DNA from: Methylophaga sulfidovorans
GTDB taxonomy: Bacteria > Pseudomonadota > Gammaproteobacteria > Nitrosococcales > Methylophagaceae
Assembly (NCBI RefSeq): GCF_900114205.1
Contig: NZ_FOSH01000015.1
Span: 1 to 64,000, forward strand
Direction of reading: 5' to 3'
Length of the DNA stretch: 64,000 nucleotides
Shown here: piece after piece, positions 53,634-63,193 of the stretch
How positions within the stretch are numbered: the first letter of the stretch is position 1
How the letters are laid out: every line of letters begins with the position of its first letter
Translations under genes and position numbers: made by a program
The notes under the pieces: model-generated
The model's database searches: none
What the model was told of the DNA's origin: nothing
The model's input: the letters and a program-made list of their open reading frames with translations, nothing else

Positions 53634-53888
53634 TTAATGTTGAGATTCAATAATGTGGGATTCTGCATATTCCAGAGCCAGGTCGTAATCGAATTTACCA
53701 CCCGCTTCGATCAGTGCATCTAATTGAGATTTAGCATGATCCTTGTTGACATGATCTGAGTCTATTATTGCCAGATAGGCGTATGTGCCCGCGACTTCTT
53801 CTGGCGAACCACTGCTTGTTCCACCATTATCGATGAGCTGAACAATATCTTGAATTGACCGAGCTTCCTTAATTTCAGTTGAAATCAT
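53634..53888 (-). CDS. Conserved hypothetical protein, 84 residues
   Basis: This is a small acidic soluble protein (SIQDIVQLIDNGGTSSGSPE, KFDYDLALEYAESHIIESQH) with predicted helices and no Cys or membrane part. No family is recognised. GGAGG lies 8 nt before the ATG and a hairpin terminator follows, so it is probably expressed on its own. Confidence 0.6.
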   Translation of the reverse strand: MISTEIKEARSIQDIVQLIDNGGTSSGSPEEVAGTYAYLAIIDSDHVNKDHAKSQLDALIEAGGKFDYDLALEYAESHIIESQH

Positions 53889-54163
53889 TTCAACCTCCTA
53901 TTTAATTGGCTGGTCTTTCAGTGAAACGCGATAGCCTATTTGAGTCAAGGGGGATACTGTTTGTTTTACTTATTTTTACAGCAGATAATGTGTGTCAAAA
54001 TCTGTTTTAATCATAGCCATAACTCAGGATTAATACATTGCAACTGTAGCCTGAGCAGCAAGTATGAAAAAACGCCATTTTCCCACTCGCTAATGTTGAT
54101 AAATGCCATTAGACGATATGGTTTAATCTCAGTCTGAACCCTTAAGTGAAAGAGCAATTTGAT

Positions 54164-54532
54164 ATGTCTTATTTAGATGACCCAAGAGTGTTATTTGCAG
54201 CGGAGCGTACATTATTAGCCTGGAACCGAACCAGTCTGGCGATGATTGCGTTTGGTTTTGTTGTTGAACGAGCAGGCTTATTGATAGCCGTCTTGCAAGA
54301 CCATAAAGCCCCTCACTCGACGTCGCCAACCTTTATGTTAGGTCTTGCCTTTATTCTTCTTGGTGCAGTATGTGCGCTTATCTCGTCTTATCAGTATGGT
54401 GTGGTACTCAAACAGCTGAGCGAAGCCGAAATTCCCGCAGGTTACAAGGCACGCTGGGGTGTGTTAGCTAATCTGATAGTGGCTGTTCTGAGTTTGGCTC
54501 TGGCTTTGTCCTTATTTAATGTGGCGAGCTGA
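54164..54532 (+). CDS. DUF202 (YidH-family) membrane protein
   Basis: The 122-residue protein has the DUF202 hallmark FAAERTLLAWNRTSLAMIAFGF in the first helix and two more helices (about 55-75 and 95-117). Function is unknown; in yeast a related domain is part of the VTC complex. I chose the ATG at 54164; a GTG six codons earlier overlaps the ribosome binding site. Its stop overlaps the next start. Confidence 0.85.
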   Translation: MSYLDDPRVLFAAERTLLAWNRTSLAMIAFGFVVERAGLLIAVLQDHKAPHSTSPTFMLGLAFILLGAVCALISSYQYGVVLKQLSEAEIPAGYKARWGVLANLIVAVLSLALALSLFNVAS

Positions 54533-55029
54533 TGAGGCATTTCAAACTTTACAGTCAATGTAAAGTCATCAGCTTTTTATCACTGCTGATGTTCTCAGGC
54601 AGCCTTTATGCAGAGAATTTATGTGGTAGTGAGGAAACGGTTTCCTTTAGTTGTAATATCAAGTCTAAATCGGTCTCAGTGTGTACGACTAAACAGAACA
54701 CATTAGTTTATCGCTATGGCAAACCGGATAAGATTGAGCTAGAACTTCACGCACCAGTGCAATTTAGTTCAACAGGCTATAGTGGCGGAGGCGAAGGGCG
54801 TTTACGATTTTCAAACGGACGTTATGACTATATCGTCTATTCCGGCATCAGCAATGGTGATTGGATTGATGAGGAAAAGGGCACCAGAGAGAAAATTGAA
54901 TTTGCCGGTATTTATGTGCTGAAAGCTAAGACTCTTTTAGCCAACCTCAAGTGCACCGCTTATTCAGATAAAAGTTACATTCATGATTTACCTGAACATG
55001 AAAGCGAGCCTTTTATTTATTTTGACTAA
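54532..55029 (+). CDS. Hypothetical exported protein, 165 residues
   Basis: A signal peptide (about residues 1-27, ending SLYAEN) is followed by a beta-rich secreted domain with four Cys (LCGSEE, FSCNIK, SVCTTK, LKCTAY) that could form two disulfides, and a GYSGGGEGRLRF loop. No family is recognised. It overlaps the DUF202 gene by one base, so the two are translationally coupled. A terminator follows. Confidence 0.65.
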   Translation: MRHFKLYSQCKVISFLSLLMFSGSLYAENLCGSEETVSFSCNIKSKSVSVCTTKQNTLVYRYGKPDKIELELHAPVQFSSTGYSGGGEGRLRFSNGRYDYIVYSGISNGDWIDEEKGTREKIEFAGIYVLKAKTLLANLKCTAYSDKSYIHDLPEHESEPFIYFD

Positions 55030-55074
55030 AGCTGGTCCGAGTGAAGAGCTGTTTACAGAAATGACGATTTAGAT

Positions 55075-55114
55075 CAAAAAAGCCCTGCTCATATTTTGTG
55101 AGCAGGGCTTTTTA
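55075..55114. terminator. Bidirectional intrinsic terminator
   Basis: AAAAAGCCCTGCTCA and TGAGCAGGGCTTTTT form a perfect stem with T-runs on both strands. Confidence 0.9.
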
Positions 55115-55144
55115 TTAGCTATGAGTATCGAGGTAATAGGACGA

Positions 55145-55609
55145 TTACAGTCCGAGTTTTTTATGTTCGCCCATCATTTCCGGTTCGACTTTGCCATCGG
55201 TGAATAGTTTGAATAAACCTTTAACACTTGGGTCTGAAATCCACACTTCGGCATCATCCAGCTCAAAACGCATCATTAATAATGCTGGGTCTTCACGACC
55301 TTTCTCATACCATGATGCTGCCATCTTAGACCAATATTTATCAATCACCGCCTCGTCTGTTTCAGGCTTTAATGTACCGCGAATCGAGACAAACATTTTA
55401 TGATCTTTACTGATAAAGCTGGCTTTGGCTGCACCGCCTTTAGCGATACGATTGGTTTTGGTAGTGTAAAACCAGAACTCACTATCAGCATTTTCATCTA
55501 ACTGTGCTGTCATAGGCTCATTGTGATGGAGCGTGCCATCCAGACTCACCATCAGAAATGGGCTATCACTTATTGCTTCCCACATGGTTTTGCGTATGTC
55601 TTTACTCAT
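55145..55609 (-). CDS. Pyridoxamine 5'-phosphate oxidase-like protein (general stress type)
   Basis: The 154-residue protein has the split-barrel flavin fold: FLMVSLDGTLHHNEPMTAQL, EFWFYTTKTNRIAKGGAAKA, SIRGTLKPETDEAVIDKYW and EVWISDPSVKGLFKLF. This is the layout of the general stress protein 26 group, which binds FMN or FAD. GGAG precedes the ATG. It is separated from the poxB-like gene by about 100 bp on the same strand. Confidence 0.85.
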   Translation of the reverse strand: MSKDIRKTMWEAISDSPFLMVSLDGTLHHNEPMTAQLDENADSEFWFYTTKTNRIAKGGAAKASFISKDHKMFVSIRGTLKPETDEAVIDKYWSKMAASWYEKGREDPALLMMRFELDDAEVWISDPSVKGLFKLFTDGKVEPEMMGEHKKLGL

Positions 55610-55711
55610 CTATTATCTCCTTGACGTTGTAAATTTAAATTTGAATTCACCATAACAAAGTACGTGTCTTTGCTATGTGAAATGTCTATTTCTATTCTTG
55701 TCATTGGATGT

Positions 55712-57410
55712 TTAACGTAAAAAGTTATCTCTCAATAATGAAACTACTTCATTAGTACGTCCATTCAGTACAGCTTTAATACCAAATAATGCTGTTGAGG
55801 CGACTTGGCCTGCTTCAATTTTAGGTGGCATGACCAGCTCCATTCGGCTCACTTTGACATCCAAAATAGCGGGCTTATCGCTGGCCAGCCACTTGTGCAT
55901 TGCACCTTCTAATTCACTGATGTGTTCAACACGCCATCCATCCATGCCAACGGTATGAGCAAGAGCAGCAAAGTCCGGATTTTTTAAGCCTGTGAAGGCA
56001 TCAAGCAAGCCTTCAACACGTTGTTCCATCTCAACAAATCCAAGTGATTCATTGTTGTAGATTAAGAGTTTGACGGGAATGTTTTCTTGTACCAGGGTTA
56101 ATAAGTCACCCATCAGCATGGTCATGCCGCCATCACCACACATCGCTATGACTTGTCGGCCAGGATAGGCTTTGGCGATACCTAAAGCTTGTGGATAGGC
56201 GTTAGCCATGGTGCCGAGCAGAAGGCTGGTCAGGAAACGTCTGTCTCCTCTGGCACTCAGATGTCTGAGCAACCAAACCATGGGTGAACCACCATCAGCA
56301 GTAAAGATGGCATTATCATCAGCCAGCTCATTGAGTTTATGCGTCACGGACTGTGGATGAATGAGGGTCTCGTCTGATTTTGCCTCCTCATTGTAATCCT
56401 CTTTATCTTTCTTCCATTGAGCCAGGGCCTTATCCAGATGTTTGGTTGAGGATTTTTCTTCAACTAGTGGCAGTAATTGTGTGAGTGTATTTTTCACATC
56501 ACCCACCAGACCTAAATCAATAGGACTGCGTCTGCCAAGATGAGTAGGGTCAATATCCAGCTGCACGATTTTTGCTTTTTCAGGATAGAACTGAGAATAA
56601 GCAAAGTCAGTACCGAGGCAGAGTAATAAATCACATTCCAGTACTGCCTCCATGCCAGCACGGTTACCTAAAATCCCTGTCATGCCAACTTGATAAGCGT
56701 TATCAGGTTCAATAAATTCTTTTGAGCGAGAGCTATGCACAATAGGCGCTTTTAAGCGTTTCGCCAGATCGATAAGTTCAGTTTTGGCACCTTTAGCCTC
56801 GATACCTGCATAGAGCGTGATGCGATCTGATGTGTTAATCAGGTCAAGCAGTTGATTCATCTCATCAGGATTGGGATGACTAACTGGAGAGGCCGTGTGA
56901 ACTTGCCATGACATATTGTCGTCCACTTTTTCCTTAAACATATCTCCATTCACTTCAATGACGGCAACACCATTCTTTGATAAAGCGGCCTGAGCAGCCA
57001 ATGCAGTAATACGTCTGGCTTGATCCGGGTGAGATATGCGTTCACAAAAAACCGAGCATTGATCGTAGATTTTTGTCTGATCCACTTCCTGAGGGAAGTT
57101 CAGACCTTGTTGGTGTCGATCAACATTAGAAGCTATTAACACCACTGGTGAGCCATTACGATGGCTTTCAAAAATACCATTAACAAAATGCAGACTGCCT
57201 GGACCACAAGTGCCAGCACAGAGAGACAGTTCACCTGTCATATAGGATTCACCACCTGCAGCTAGCCCACCCACTTCCTCATGATTCGATATCAGAATGA
57301 TTAATGGTATTTGTGAAATGATTGATGGTGTCACCAACAATGCCGTAACACCGTTTCGCACCGGCTTCAGACAAGGTATCAACAATGACTTGGGAAACGG
57401 TTTTTTGCAT
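55712..57410 (-). pseudogene. poxB: Pyruvate oxidase-like ThDP enzyme with N-terminal frameshift
   Basis: The three ThDP-enzyme domains are present: HEEVGGLAAGGESY with the catalytic Glu, a central domain, and the ThDP-binding MCGDGGMTMLMGDLL...NNESLGF region. The end matches PoxB (IKAVLNGRTNEV). The true start is the ATG at 57410 (MQKTVSQVIVDTLSEAGAKR...), with AAGGA upstream. At 57283-57285 the frame breaks between INHSDIE and HEEVGG: about 14 nt (five codons minus one base) are missing, just before the catalytic Glu segment. PoxB makes acetate and CO2 from pyruvate. Confidence 0.8.
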
Positions 57411-57718
57411 GGAAATCATCCTTTTTGATTGGTAAGTAGCTATTCAAGTATTGATAACGTACAGTTCTATGACAAGTTGTATAGTGAATTAATTTGTAAA
57501 CTTTTGTAAAAGTCTGAGTAAGCCAATATTTGGAATAAGATAAGACTAATCTGAGTAATATTTATAGATTATTGATATTTATATAAAAATATATCAATAA
57601 GATCCTTTAATGATAGATCTTCACATAGAACAGACAGTGTCTTCAATATAGTTAGGGAACGAACTATTTGATAGCTGTGGCATCAAAAAGATCAACAGGA
57701 CAACAAAGGAGGATGTTT
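57411..57718. promoter_or_regulatory. Divergent promoter region with inverted repeat
   Basis: This AT-rich region lies between the poxB-like and old yellow enzyme genes. ATTGATAT (57571-57578) and ATATCAAT (57591-57598) form an 8-bp inverted repeat with a 12-bp spacer, a candidate operator. No gene is seen. Confidence 0.4.
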
Positions 57719-58807
57719 ATGAACGATTTATTTAACCCGGTGAAAATGGGTTCAGTGGAGCTAAAAAACCGCGTTTTTATGGCGCCACTTACACGAAACA
57801 GAGCGCATGATGACACGGATGTACCCACTGAGCTTGCTATCAGCTACTACTCACAAAGGGCAAGCGCTGGTCTCATCATTGCTGAAGGTACTCAAATCAG
57901 CAAAATGGGCAAAGGTTATATCAGAACTCCCGGTATTTACTCAGACGAACAAGTGGCTAAATGGAAAGAAATCACTGACGCCGTCCATAACAAAGGTGGC
58001 AAAATTTTCTTACAACTCTGGCATGTTGGCAGAATCAGTTATAACTCGGTGCTTCCAGAAGGCGAGCAGCCTTTGGCACCATCAGCCATACGCGCTGAAG
58101 CACAAACATTCGTAGATGGTCAAATGGTGGATGTTTCAGAGCCACGTGCGATGACTACTGATGATATTAATAAGCTTATTGAAGAATATAAAACAGCAGC
58201 ACGTAATGCTGATAAAGCCGGTTTTGATGGCGTCGAAATTCACTCTGCCAACGGTTATCTGTTGAATCAGTTTATTTGTGATAGCAGCAACCAACGTACA
58301 GATAATTATGGTGGTTCTGTCGAAAACCGCATCCGTCTGGTCACTCAGGTGGTCGAGGCCGTGCTTGAAGTGATGGATGCTGGACGGGTAGGCATACGAC
58401 TATCACCGACAGGTACCTTTAATGATGTCAGCGATAGCGATCCACTCACCACCTATAGCGCACTTATCGATCAACTTAACCAGTATAAGCTGGCATACGT
58501 GCATATCGTTGAACGTTTTCCTGGTATTGATGTAAGCAATAAGGACTTACACATCGTTGAACAACTGATCAAACAATGGCAGGGCTTTTATATCGCTAAT
58601 GGTGACTACAATCTGCTTACGGCACAGGATGCAGTGACAAGCCAACGTGCTGATGCAGTAGCATTTGGTCGCCAATACATTGCTAATCCAGATCTGATGG
58701 AACGTCTGAAACTAGGTGCAGCTCTGAATACGCCCGATCAAAACACCTTTTATGGTGGTGGGGCTGAGGGGTATACCGATTATCCATTTATGGAGGATGC
58801 TCGTTAA
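57719..58807 (+). CDS. Old yellow enzyme family alkene reductase (NemA-like)
   Basis: The 362-residue FMN-dependent TIM barrel has FMAPLTRNRA near the N-terminus, FLQLWHVGRIS, EIHSANGYLLNQF with the His and Asn substrate ligands, the QRTDNYGGSVENR phosphate loop, and VAFGRQYIANPDL. It reduces electrophilic alkenes with NAD(P)H. I chose the ATG at 57719, 6 nt after AAAGGAGG; the first ATG of the frame overlaps that site. An aldehyde dehydrogenase gene follows after 51 bp. Confidence 0.92.
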   Translation: MNDLFNPVKMGSVELKNRVFMAPLTRNRAHDDTDVPTELAISYYSQRASAGLIIAEGTQISKMGKGYIRTPGIYSDEQVAKWKEITDAVHNKGGKIFLQLWHVGRISYNSVLPEGEQPLAPSAIRAEAQTFVDGQMVDVSEPRAMTTDDINKLIEEYKTAARNADKAGFDGVEIHSANGYLLNQFICDSSNQRTDNYGGSVENRIRLVTQVVEAVLEVMDAGRVGIRLSPTGTFNDVSDSDPLTTYSALIDQLNQYKLAYVHIVERFPGIDVSNKDLHIVEQLIKQWQGFYIANGDYNLLTAQDAVTSQRADAVAFGRQYIANPDLMERLKLGAALNTPDQNTFYGGGAEGYTDYPFMEDAR

Positions 58808-58858
58808 TTTTCAATCTGCAAAAAGATCTATTTTTCTAAATATCAAAGAGGATAAAAA

Positions 58859-60268
58859 ATGACACAAGCAGAATTGAAAACAACCGCTATTACTCGTCAG
58901 ACCATTGATACCTATAATCCTGCTACAGAAGAGGTGTACAAAACCTACTATCTGCATACTAAACAGGAAGCAGAAGCCTTAATTGAAGCTTCTCACCAGG
59001 CTTTCCAGAGTTGGAGAAAAACCTCACTGGAAGAACGAGCCACCATTATTAAAAAAATTGCTGAATTACTTCGCCGGGACAAAGCCGATTTAGCTCAAAT
59101 GATGGCAAAACAAATGGGAAAACCCTTGGCACTGGGTGAGGGCGAAGCTGAGCAGTGTGCTGCAATTTGTGAATATACAGCTGAGCATGGCATTGACGCT
59201 TTAGCTGATGAAGAGCGTGAAATTTCTACAGGTAAAAAAGGCATTATTACTTATCAGCCTGAAGGCGTGATTTTAGGTATGCAGCCGTGGAATTTCCCAC
59301 TCTATCAATGTATTCGCTACAGCATTGCTGTGATTATGGCTGGTAATACAACGGTGTTTAAGCATGATGAGTCCTGCTTTGAAACAGCAGAGGCGATTCA
59401 AAAAATTTATGAAGAAGCCGGTCTGCCAAAAGGAGTATTTAGCTGTTTATTCGTCGATGGCGAAACAGCCGATGAACTCATTGCTCATCAACATGTTCGA
59501 GGTGTGACCTTTACAGGTAGTGCCAGCATTGGTCGCTTGATTGCCAAAATTTCAGCTGAACATCTTAAGAAAAATGTGCTGGAACTTGGTGGTAGTGATG
59601 CGTATATCGTATTACGGGATGCTGACATTGATCTGGCGGTGAAAACCTGTGTTCAGGGGCGAGTCATGAATAGTGGTCAAACCTGTATTGCAGCTAAACG
59701 TTTTATTATTGAAGCGCCTGTCTATGATGAGTTCAGAGATAAGTATGTCGCTGCCATGAAAAAGATCACCTATGGTGACCCGACTAACAGTGAAAATAAT
59801 ATGGGGCCACTGGCTCGTGTCGATCTTCGAGACAAACTGCATCATCAGGTTCAGGAGTCGGTGATGAAAGGTGCTACTTGTTTATGTGGTGGTGAAATAC
59901 CGGATCAGAAAGGCGCGTATTACCCAGCCACAGTATTGGAAAATATCCAAGCTGGCAGCCCAGCTTATGACGATGAGTTATTTGGTCCGGTGGCAGCCTT
60001 ATTCAAAGTGGCTGATGAAGCTGAAGCAATTGAACTGGCTAACGCTCACCGATACGGTCTTGGTGGCGGCATATTCTCTAAAGACGAGAAGCGTGCTATC
60101 CGTATTGCTCGTGAAGAACTCGACACCGGCATGGTGAACATCAATGGTTACGCCGGTCCTCAGGCGAATATGCCGTTTGGTGGTGTTAAAGAAAGTGGCT
60201 ATGGTCGTGAACACGGTGGCTTTGGCATGAAAGAATTTGTGAATGTGAAGTCTTTATTTATCGCCTAA
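58859..60268 (+). CDS. NAD(P)-dependent aldehyde dehydrogenase (succinate semialdehyde type)
   Basis: The 469-residue enzyme has MQPWNFPLYQ, FTGSASIGRLI (nucleotide fold), LELGGSDAYIVL with the general-base Glu, NSGQTCIAAKRF with catalytic Cys, and ELFGPVAALFKV. The NSGQTC style is that of the GabD/Sad group. It probably oxidises short aldehydes formed near the alkene reductase; the exact substrate is inferred. The operon with the reductase ends at the terminator beyond it. Confidence 0.9.
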   Translation: MTQAELKTTAITRQTIDTYNPATEEVYKTYYLHTKQEAEALIEASHQAFQSWRKTSLEERATIIKKIAELLRRDKADLAQMMAKQMGKPLALGEGEAEQCAAICEYTAEHGIDALADEEREISTGKKGIITYQPEGVILGMQPWNFPLYQCIRYSIAVIMAGNTTVFKHDESCFETAEAIQKIYEEAGLPKGVFSCLFVDGETADELIAHQHVRGVTFTGSASIGRLIAKISAEHLKKNVLELGGSDAYIVLRDADIDLAVKTCVQGRVMNSGQTCIAAKRFIIEAPVYDEFRDKYVAAMKKITYGDPTNSENNMGPLARVDLRDKLHHQVQESVMKGATCLCGGEIPDQKGAYYPATVLENIQAGSPAYDDELFGPVAALFKVADEAEAIELANAHRYGLGGGIFSKDEKRAIRIAREELDTGMVNINGYAGPQANMPFGGVKESGYGREHGGFGMKEFVNVKSLFIA

Positions 60269-60298
60269 ATGCTTTATAGCATCAGAGTAAGGATAACT

Positions 60299-60332
60299 AA
60301 TCCCGGGTCAGTTGCTGGCCCGGGATTTTTTA
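60299..60332. terminator. Intrinsic terminator after the aldehyde dehydrogenase gene
   Basis: TCCCGGG pairs with CCCGGGA, an 11-nt loop lies between, and six T follow. Confidence 0.85.
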
Positions 60333-60354
60333 TAACAAGATTTTTGTATTGATA

Positions 60355-61881
60355 TTAATGCACACTGGCTGGCATTTTAACGTCTGCTTTTTGCGGTTTT
60401 TGAATGAAGAACACCATCGGCAACATAGCAAAGGCGGCCAGACCGGACAGCAGAAAAGCATCCTGAAACGCTAACATCGATGCCTGAGCTAAGACTTCAT
60501 TAGCCAGTACTGTTGCCCCTTGTCCACTCGTTGGTGAGAGTCCCAAAGGTGCTAAGTAAGCGGCAACAGCGGGATTGAAAGGGGTAATTTGTTCAGTGAG
60601 AATAGCGTAGTGAAGATTTGTTCTACGGGCTAACTGCCAGCCAATAATAGCTATACCGACGGATGAACCAAGTGACCGCATAACACTGTAGATGCCAGAG
60701 GCTTCATCTTGTTTTTCTGTCGAAATATTCTGGAAAGCCAGAGTCGACATGGGTACGAAAAACAATCCCATGCCCAGTCCCGAGACGATCCCTGGCCAAG
60801 CCAGTTGCCAGAAGCTGACGTCCAGATTCATGTGCGTAAGCATGATATTGCCGCTACCAGTGAGAATAAGTCCAACAGCTAATAACATACGTGGGTCAAA
60901 GCGATTGACCAGAAATGAGCCGGTCACCACCATAGAAAAACCAGCTGCAATACCCCGAGGAATAAATAGCTGACCAGATTCCAGTACGGGGTAATCTAAT
61001 AGCCCCTGAACAAATAAGGGCAGAATAGCAATTGCCCCAAACATCGAGACACCAAAGCCGACAATGGTGACATTACCGGCTGCAAAGCTTCTGTCTTTGA
61101 GTAATGAAAAGTCGATGATATTGAGCTTTCGGCCTATACCTCGAACGAAGAAAATGATGCCGGTTAGGGCTGATGTTATAGCGGTGACTTGAATCAGGTG
61201 AGAATCAAACCAGTCATGACTTTCTCCCAAATCCAATGTCATTTGTAAGGCACCGATAGCGGTAACCATGAGCAGTAGACCAACCCAGTCGATATCGACG
61301 TGATGGGTGTCTTCTTTTTCCAGTTCGCCACTTACCATTAGTAAAGCAATAAACGCGATGGGCATATTGACGTAAAACACCGCGCGCCAGGAAAAGTGCT
61401 CCGTTAAAATAGCACCGATAGTTGGGCCTAATACAGGGGCGACAATGACACCCAGACCGAAAATGGCCATGGCCTGCCCACGTTTTTCTCTTGGAAAACT
61501 GGTAAATAAAATCGCTTGCGAGAGTGGGATCAGGAAAGCACCGAAAAAGCCCTGACCTAAACGGAAAAATACCAGCATTTCGAAGTTTTGAGCCATGCCT
61601 CCCAATGCTGAGAAGAATGCAAAGCCAACAATGGCGGTGATAATCAAACGACGGCGACCAAATTTACGCGATAACAACCCCGTTAAAGGCATGACGGCAA
61701 TGGAAGCGACAATGTAACTAGTCACAATCCATACTGTTTGATCACTGGTAATGCCAAATGCCGCTTTGATGTGAGGCAAAGCGACATTGACGATGGTGGT
61801 ATCCAATACTTCAAGTACAGCAGTCAATACCACCGCAAATACGATTAACCACTGAACGGGTGGTTTTTCTGCCTCAGTCAT
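60355..61881 (-). CDS. DHA2-family multidrug efflux MFS permease (EmrB-like)
   Basis: The 508-residue protein has 14 predicted helices. VLEVLDTTIVNVALPHI in TM1 and the motif C region GLGVIVAPVLGPTIGAIL in TM5 identify the drug:H+ antiporter-2 family; GLLSRKFGRRR is motif A. It exports drugs together with the HlyD-type adaptor encoded upstream, with an 8-nt overlap. No outer-membrane factor gene lies in the window. Confidence 0.9.
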   Translation of the reverse strand: MTEAEKPPVQWLIVFAVVLTAVLEVLDTTIVNVALPHIKAAFGITSDQTVWIVTSYIVASIAVMPLTGLLSRKFGRRRLIITAIVGFAFFSALGGMAQNFEMLVFFRLGQGFFGAFLIPLSQAILFTSFPREKRGQAMAIFGLGVIVAPVLGPTIGAILTEHFSWRAVFYVNMPIAFIALLMVSGELEKEDTHHVDIDWVGLLLMVTAIGALQMTLDLGESHDWFDSHLIQVTAITSALTGIIFFVRGIGRKLNIIDFSLLKDRSFAAGNVTIVGFGVSMFGAIAILPLFVQGLLDYPVLESGQLFIPRGIAAGFSMVVTGSFLVNRFDPRMLLAVGLILTGSGNIMLTHMNLDVSFWQLAWPGIVSGLGMGLFFVPMSTLAFQNISTEKQDEASGIYSVMRSLGSSVGIAIIGWQLARRTNLHYAILTEQITPFNPAVAAYLAPLGLSPTSGQGATVLANEVLAQASMLAFQDAFLLSGLAAFAMLPMVFFIQKPQKADVKMPASVH

Positions 61882-62884
61882 TTGCTGTGTCTAACTCAGT
61901 GGTATCGACTTTGGCGGTGACACTGGAGCCGGCACGTAAACGTTTTTGTTGGTCTGGTGTAGGCTGGTAATCTAAATGAATCCGAACTGGGAAGCGCTGA
62001 GTGACATGTACCCAGTTACCCGTCGCATTTTCAGGGGGTAGCAGCGAAAAAATAGCGCCAGAGCCCATCCCCAGACTGGCGACCTTTCCAGTTAATTCCA
62101 TATCGGGGTACATATCTACTGAAATACTGGCTGGCTGACCGCGTCGAATACGAGCCAGAGCCGTTTCTTTGAAGTTAGCGGTGACCCACCAGTCATTTTT
62201 TTCAACAATTGAAAACAAAGGCTGGCCTGTTGTAATCACATCACCAGGACGTAAAGTCAGGTTGGCAATCCAGCCATCAGCCGGGGCATAGACAACGGCG
62301 TGACTGAGTGCTATCTGAGCACGCTTCAATGTGGCGCGAGCAGCTCGTACAGCAGGGTCTTCATCGGTTTTTCCGCCTAGCTGAGTTTGTGCGGTATTTA
62401 ATGCTGCTCTGGCGCTGTCTCTGTCTGCTTTGAGTTTTTCAAGGTTGGCTCGGGTTTTATCTAAGGTCGATTTGGGAATAATCCGGCGCTCATACAACGT
62501 TTGCTGACGTTCAAATTCAAGCTCTGCATCACTTAAAGTGGCTTGAACAGCATTGAGATTGGCGATAGCTTCGCTGACATCTGAGCCTGCCATCATATGT
62601 TTTTGAATGGTTTTCTCAAGCTCTGAGGTGGCTTCGTCAACAGCGCTTTGTAGGTCACTATCATCAATTTTAATAAGGGCATCACCTGCTTTTACATAGT
62701 CATTTTCAGCGACATTTAACTCAGTGACCCGACCTGACTCTTGTGGAGACACAGTCAATATATTAGCTTGAACATATGCATCATCAGTAGAAGGATATAT
62801 TTTTTGGTGGTGCCACCACAGGCCAAGTCCAACAACAATTCCGATAAAGAAAATACCAAGCAATATCGACTTAGCCCATTTCAT
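61874..62884 (-). CDS. HlyD-family membrane fusion protein (EmrA-like)
   Basis: The 336-residue protein has one N-terminal helix (about 6-24), then STDDAYVQANILTVSPQESG (lipoyl half motif), a coiled-coil hairpin (about 80-175) and the second half motif YAPADGWIANLTLRPGDVI, followed by a beta barrel. It links the inner-membrane pump to an outer-membrane channel. It is the first gene of the emrAB-like operon. AAGGACAC precedes the ATG at 62884. Confidence 0.9.
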   Translation of the reverse strand: MKWAKSILLGIFFIGIVVGLGLWWHHQKIYPSTDDAYVQANILTVSPQESGRVTELNVAENDYVKAGDALIKIDDSDLQSAVDEATSELEKTIQKHMMAGSDVSEAIANLNAVQATLSDAELEFERQQTLYERRIIPKSTLDKTRANLEKLKADRDSARAALNTAQTQLGGKTDEDPAVRAARATLKRAQIALSHAVVYAPADGWIANLTLRPGDVITTGQPLFSIVEKNDWWVTANFKETALARIRRGQPASISVDMYPDMELTGKVASLGMGSGAIFSLLPPENATGNWVHVTQRFPVRIHLDYQPTPDQQKRLRAGSSVTAKVDTTELDTAND

Positions 62885-63193
62885 GCGGTGTCCTTTTATT
62901 CTTATTTTATGTGTTATCCAAACAGCTTACGGATATATAGTGAATAGTCTGAGCTTAACAATGCCTGAATAAATCATATAAAAAAAGCCAAATATTATTT
63001 CGACTTTAAAAGACAAATCGAGTCGGTAATAAAAAAACGGTTTATTGGATCTTATTACTCATTAATTTCATCTTTCTGCCGATGGCTTAAGGTGTATAGT
63101 CTAGTTCTTCTAAATTAACGATCTATTAACAATCTATGGATGATCATTGTTAATTTAATGTGATTTAAGCATTTAGCAATACGGATACTGCAA
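62885..63193. promoter_or_regulatory. Divergent intergenic region with inverted repeat
   Basis: ATTAACAAT (63125-63133) and ATTGTTAAT (63146-63154) form a perfect 9-bp inverted repeat with a 12-bp spacer, 40 bp before the sensor gene. It could be an operator for either gene. No coding sequence is seen. Confidence 0.45.

Noticed and set aside
57286-57385. Alternative N-terminus MLIPCLKPVRNG... for the poxB-like gene
   Set aside because: It arises from reading the wrong frame upstream of the 14-nt deletion; the other frame encodes the genuine ThDP-enzyme N-terminus.
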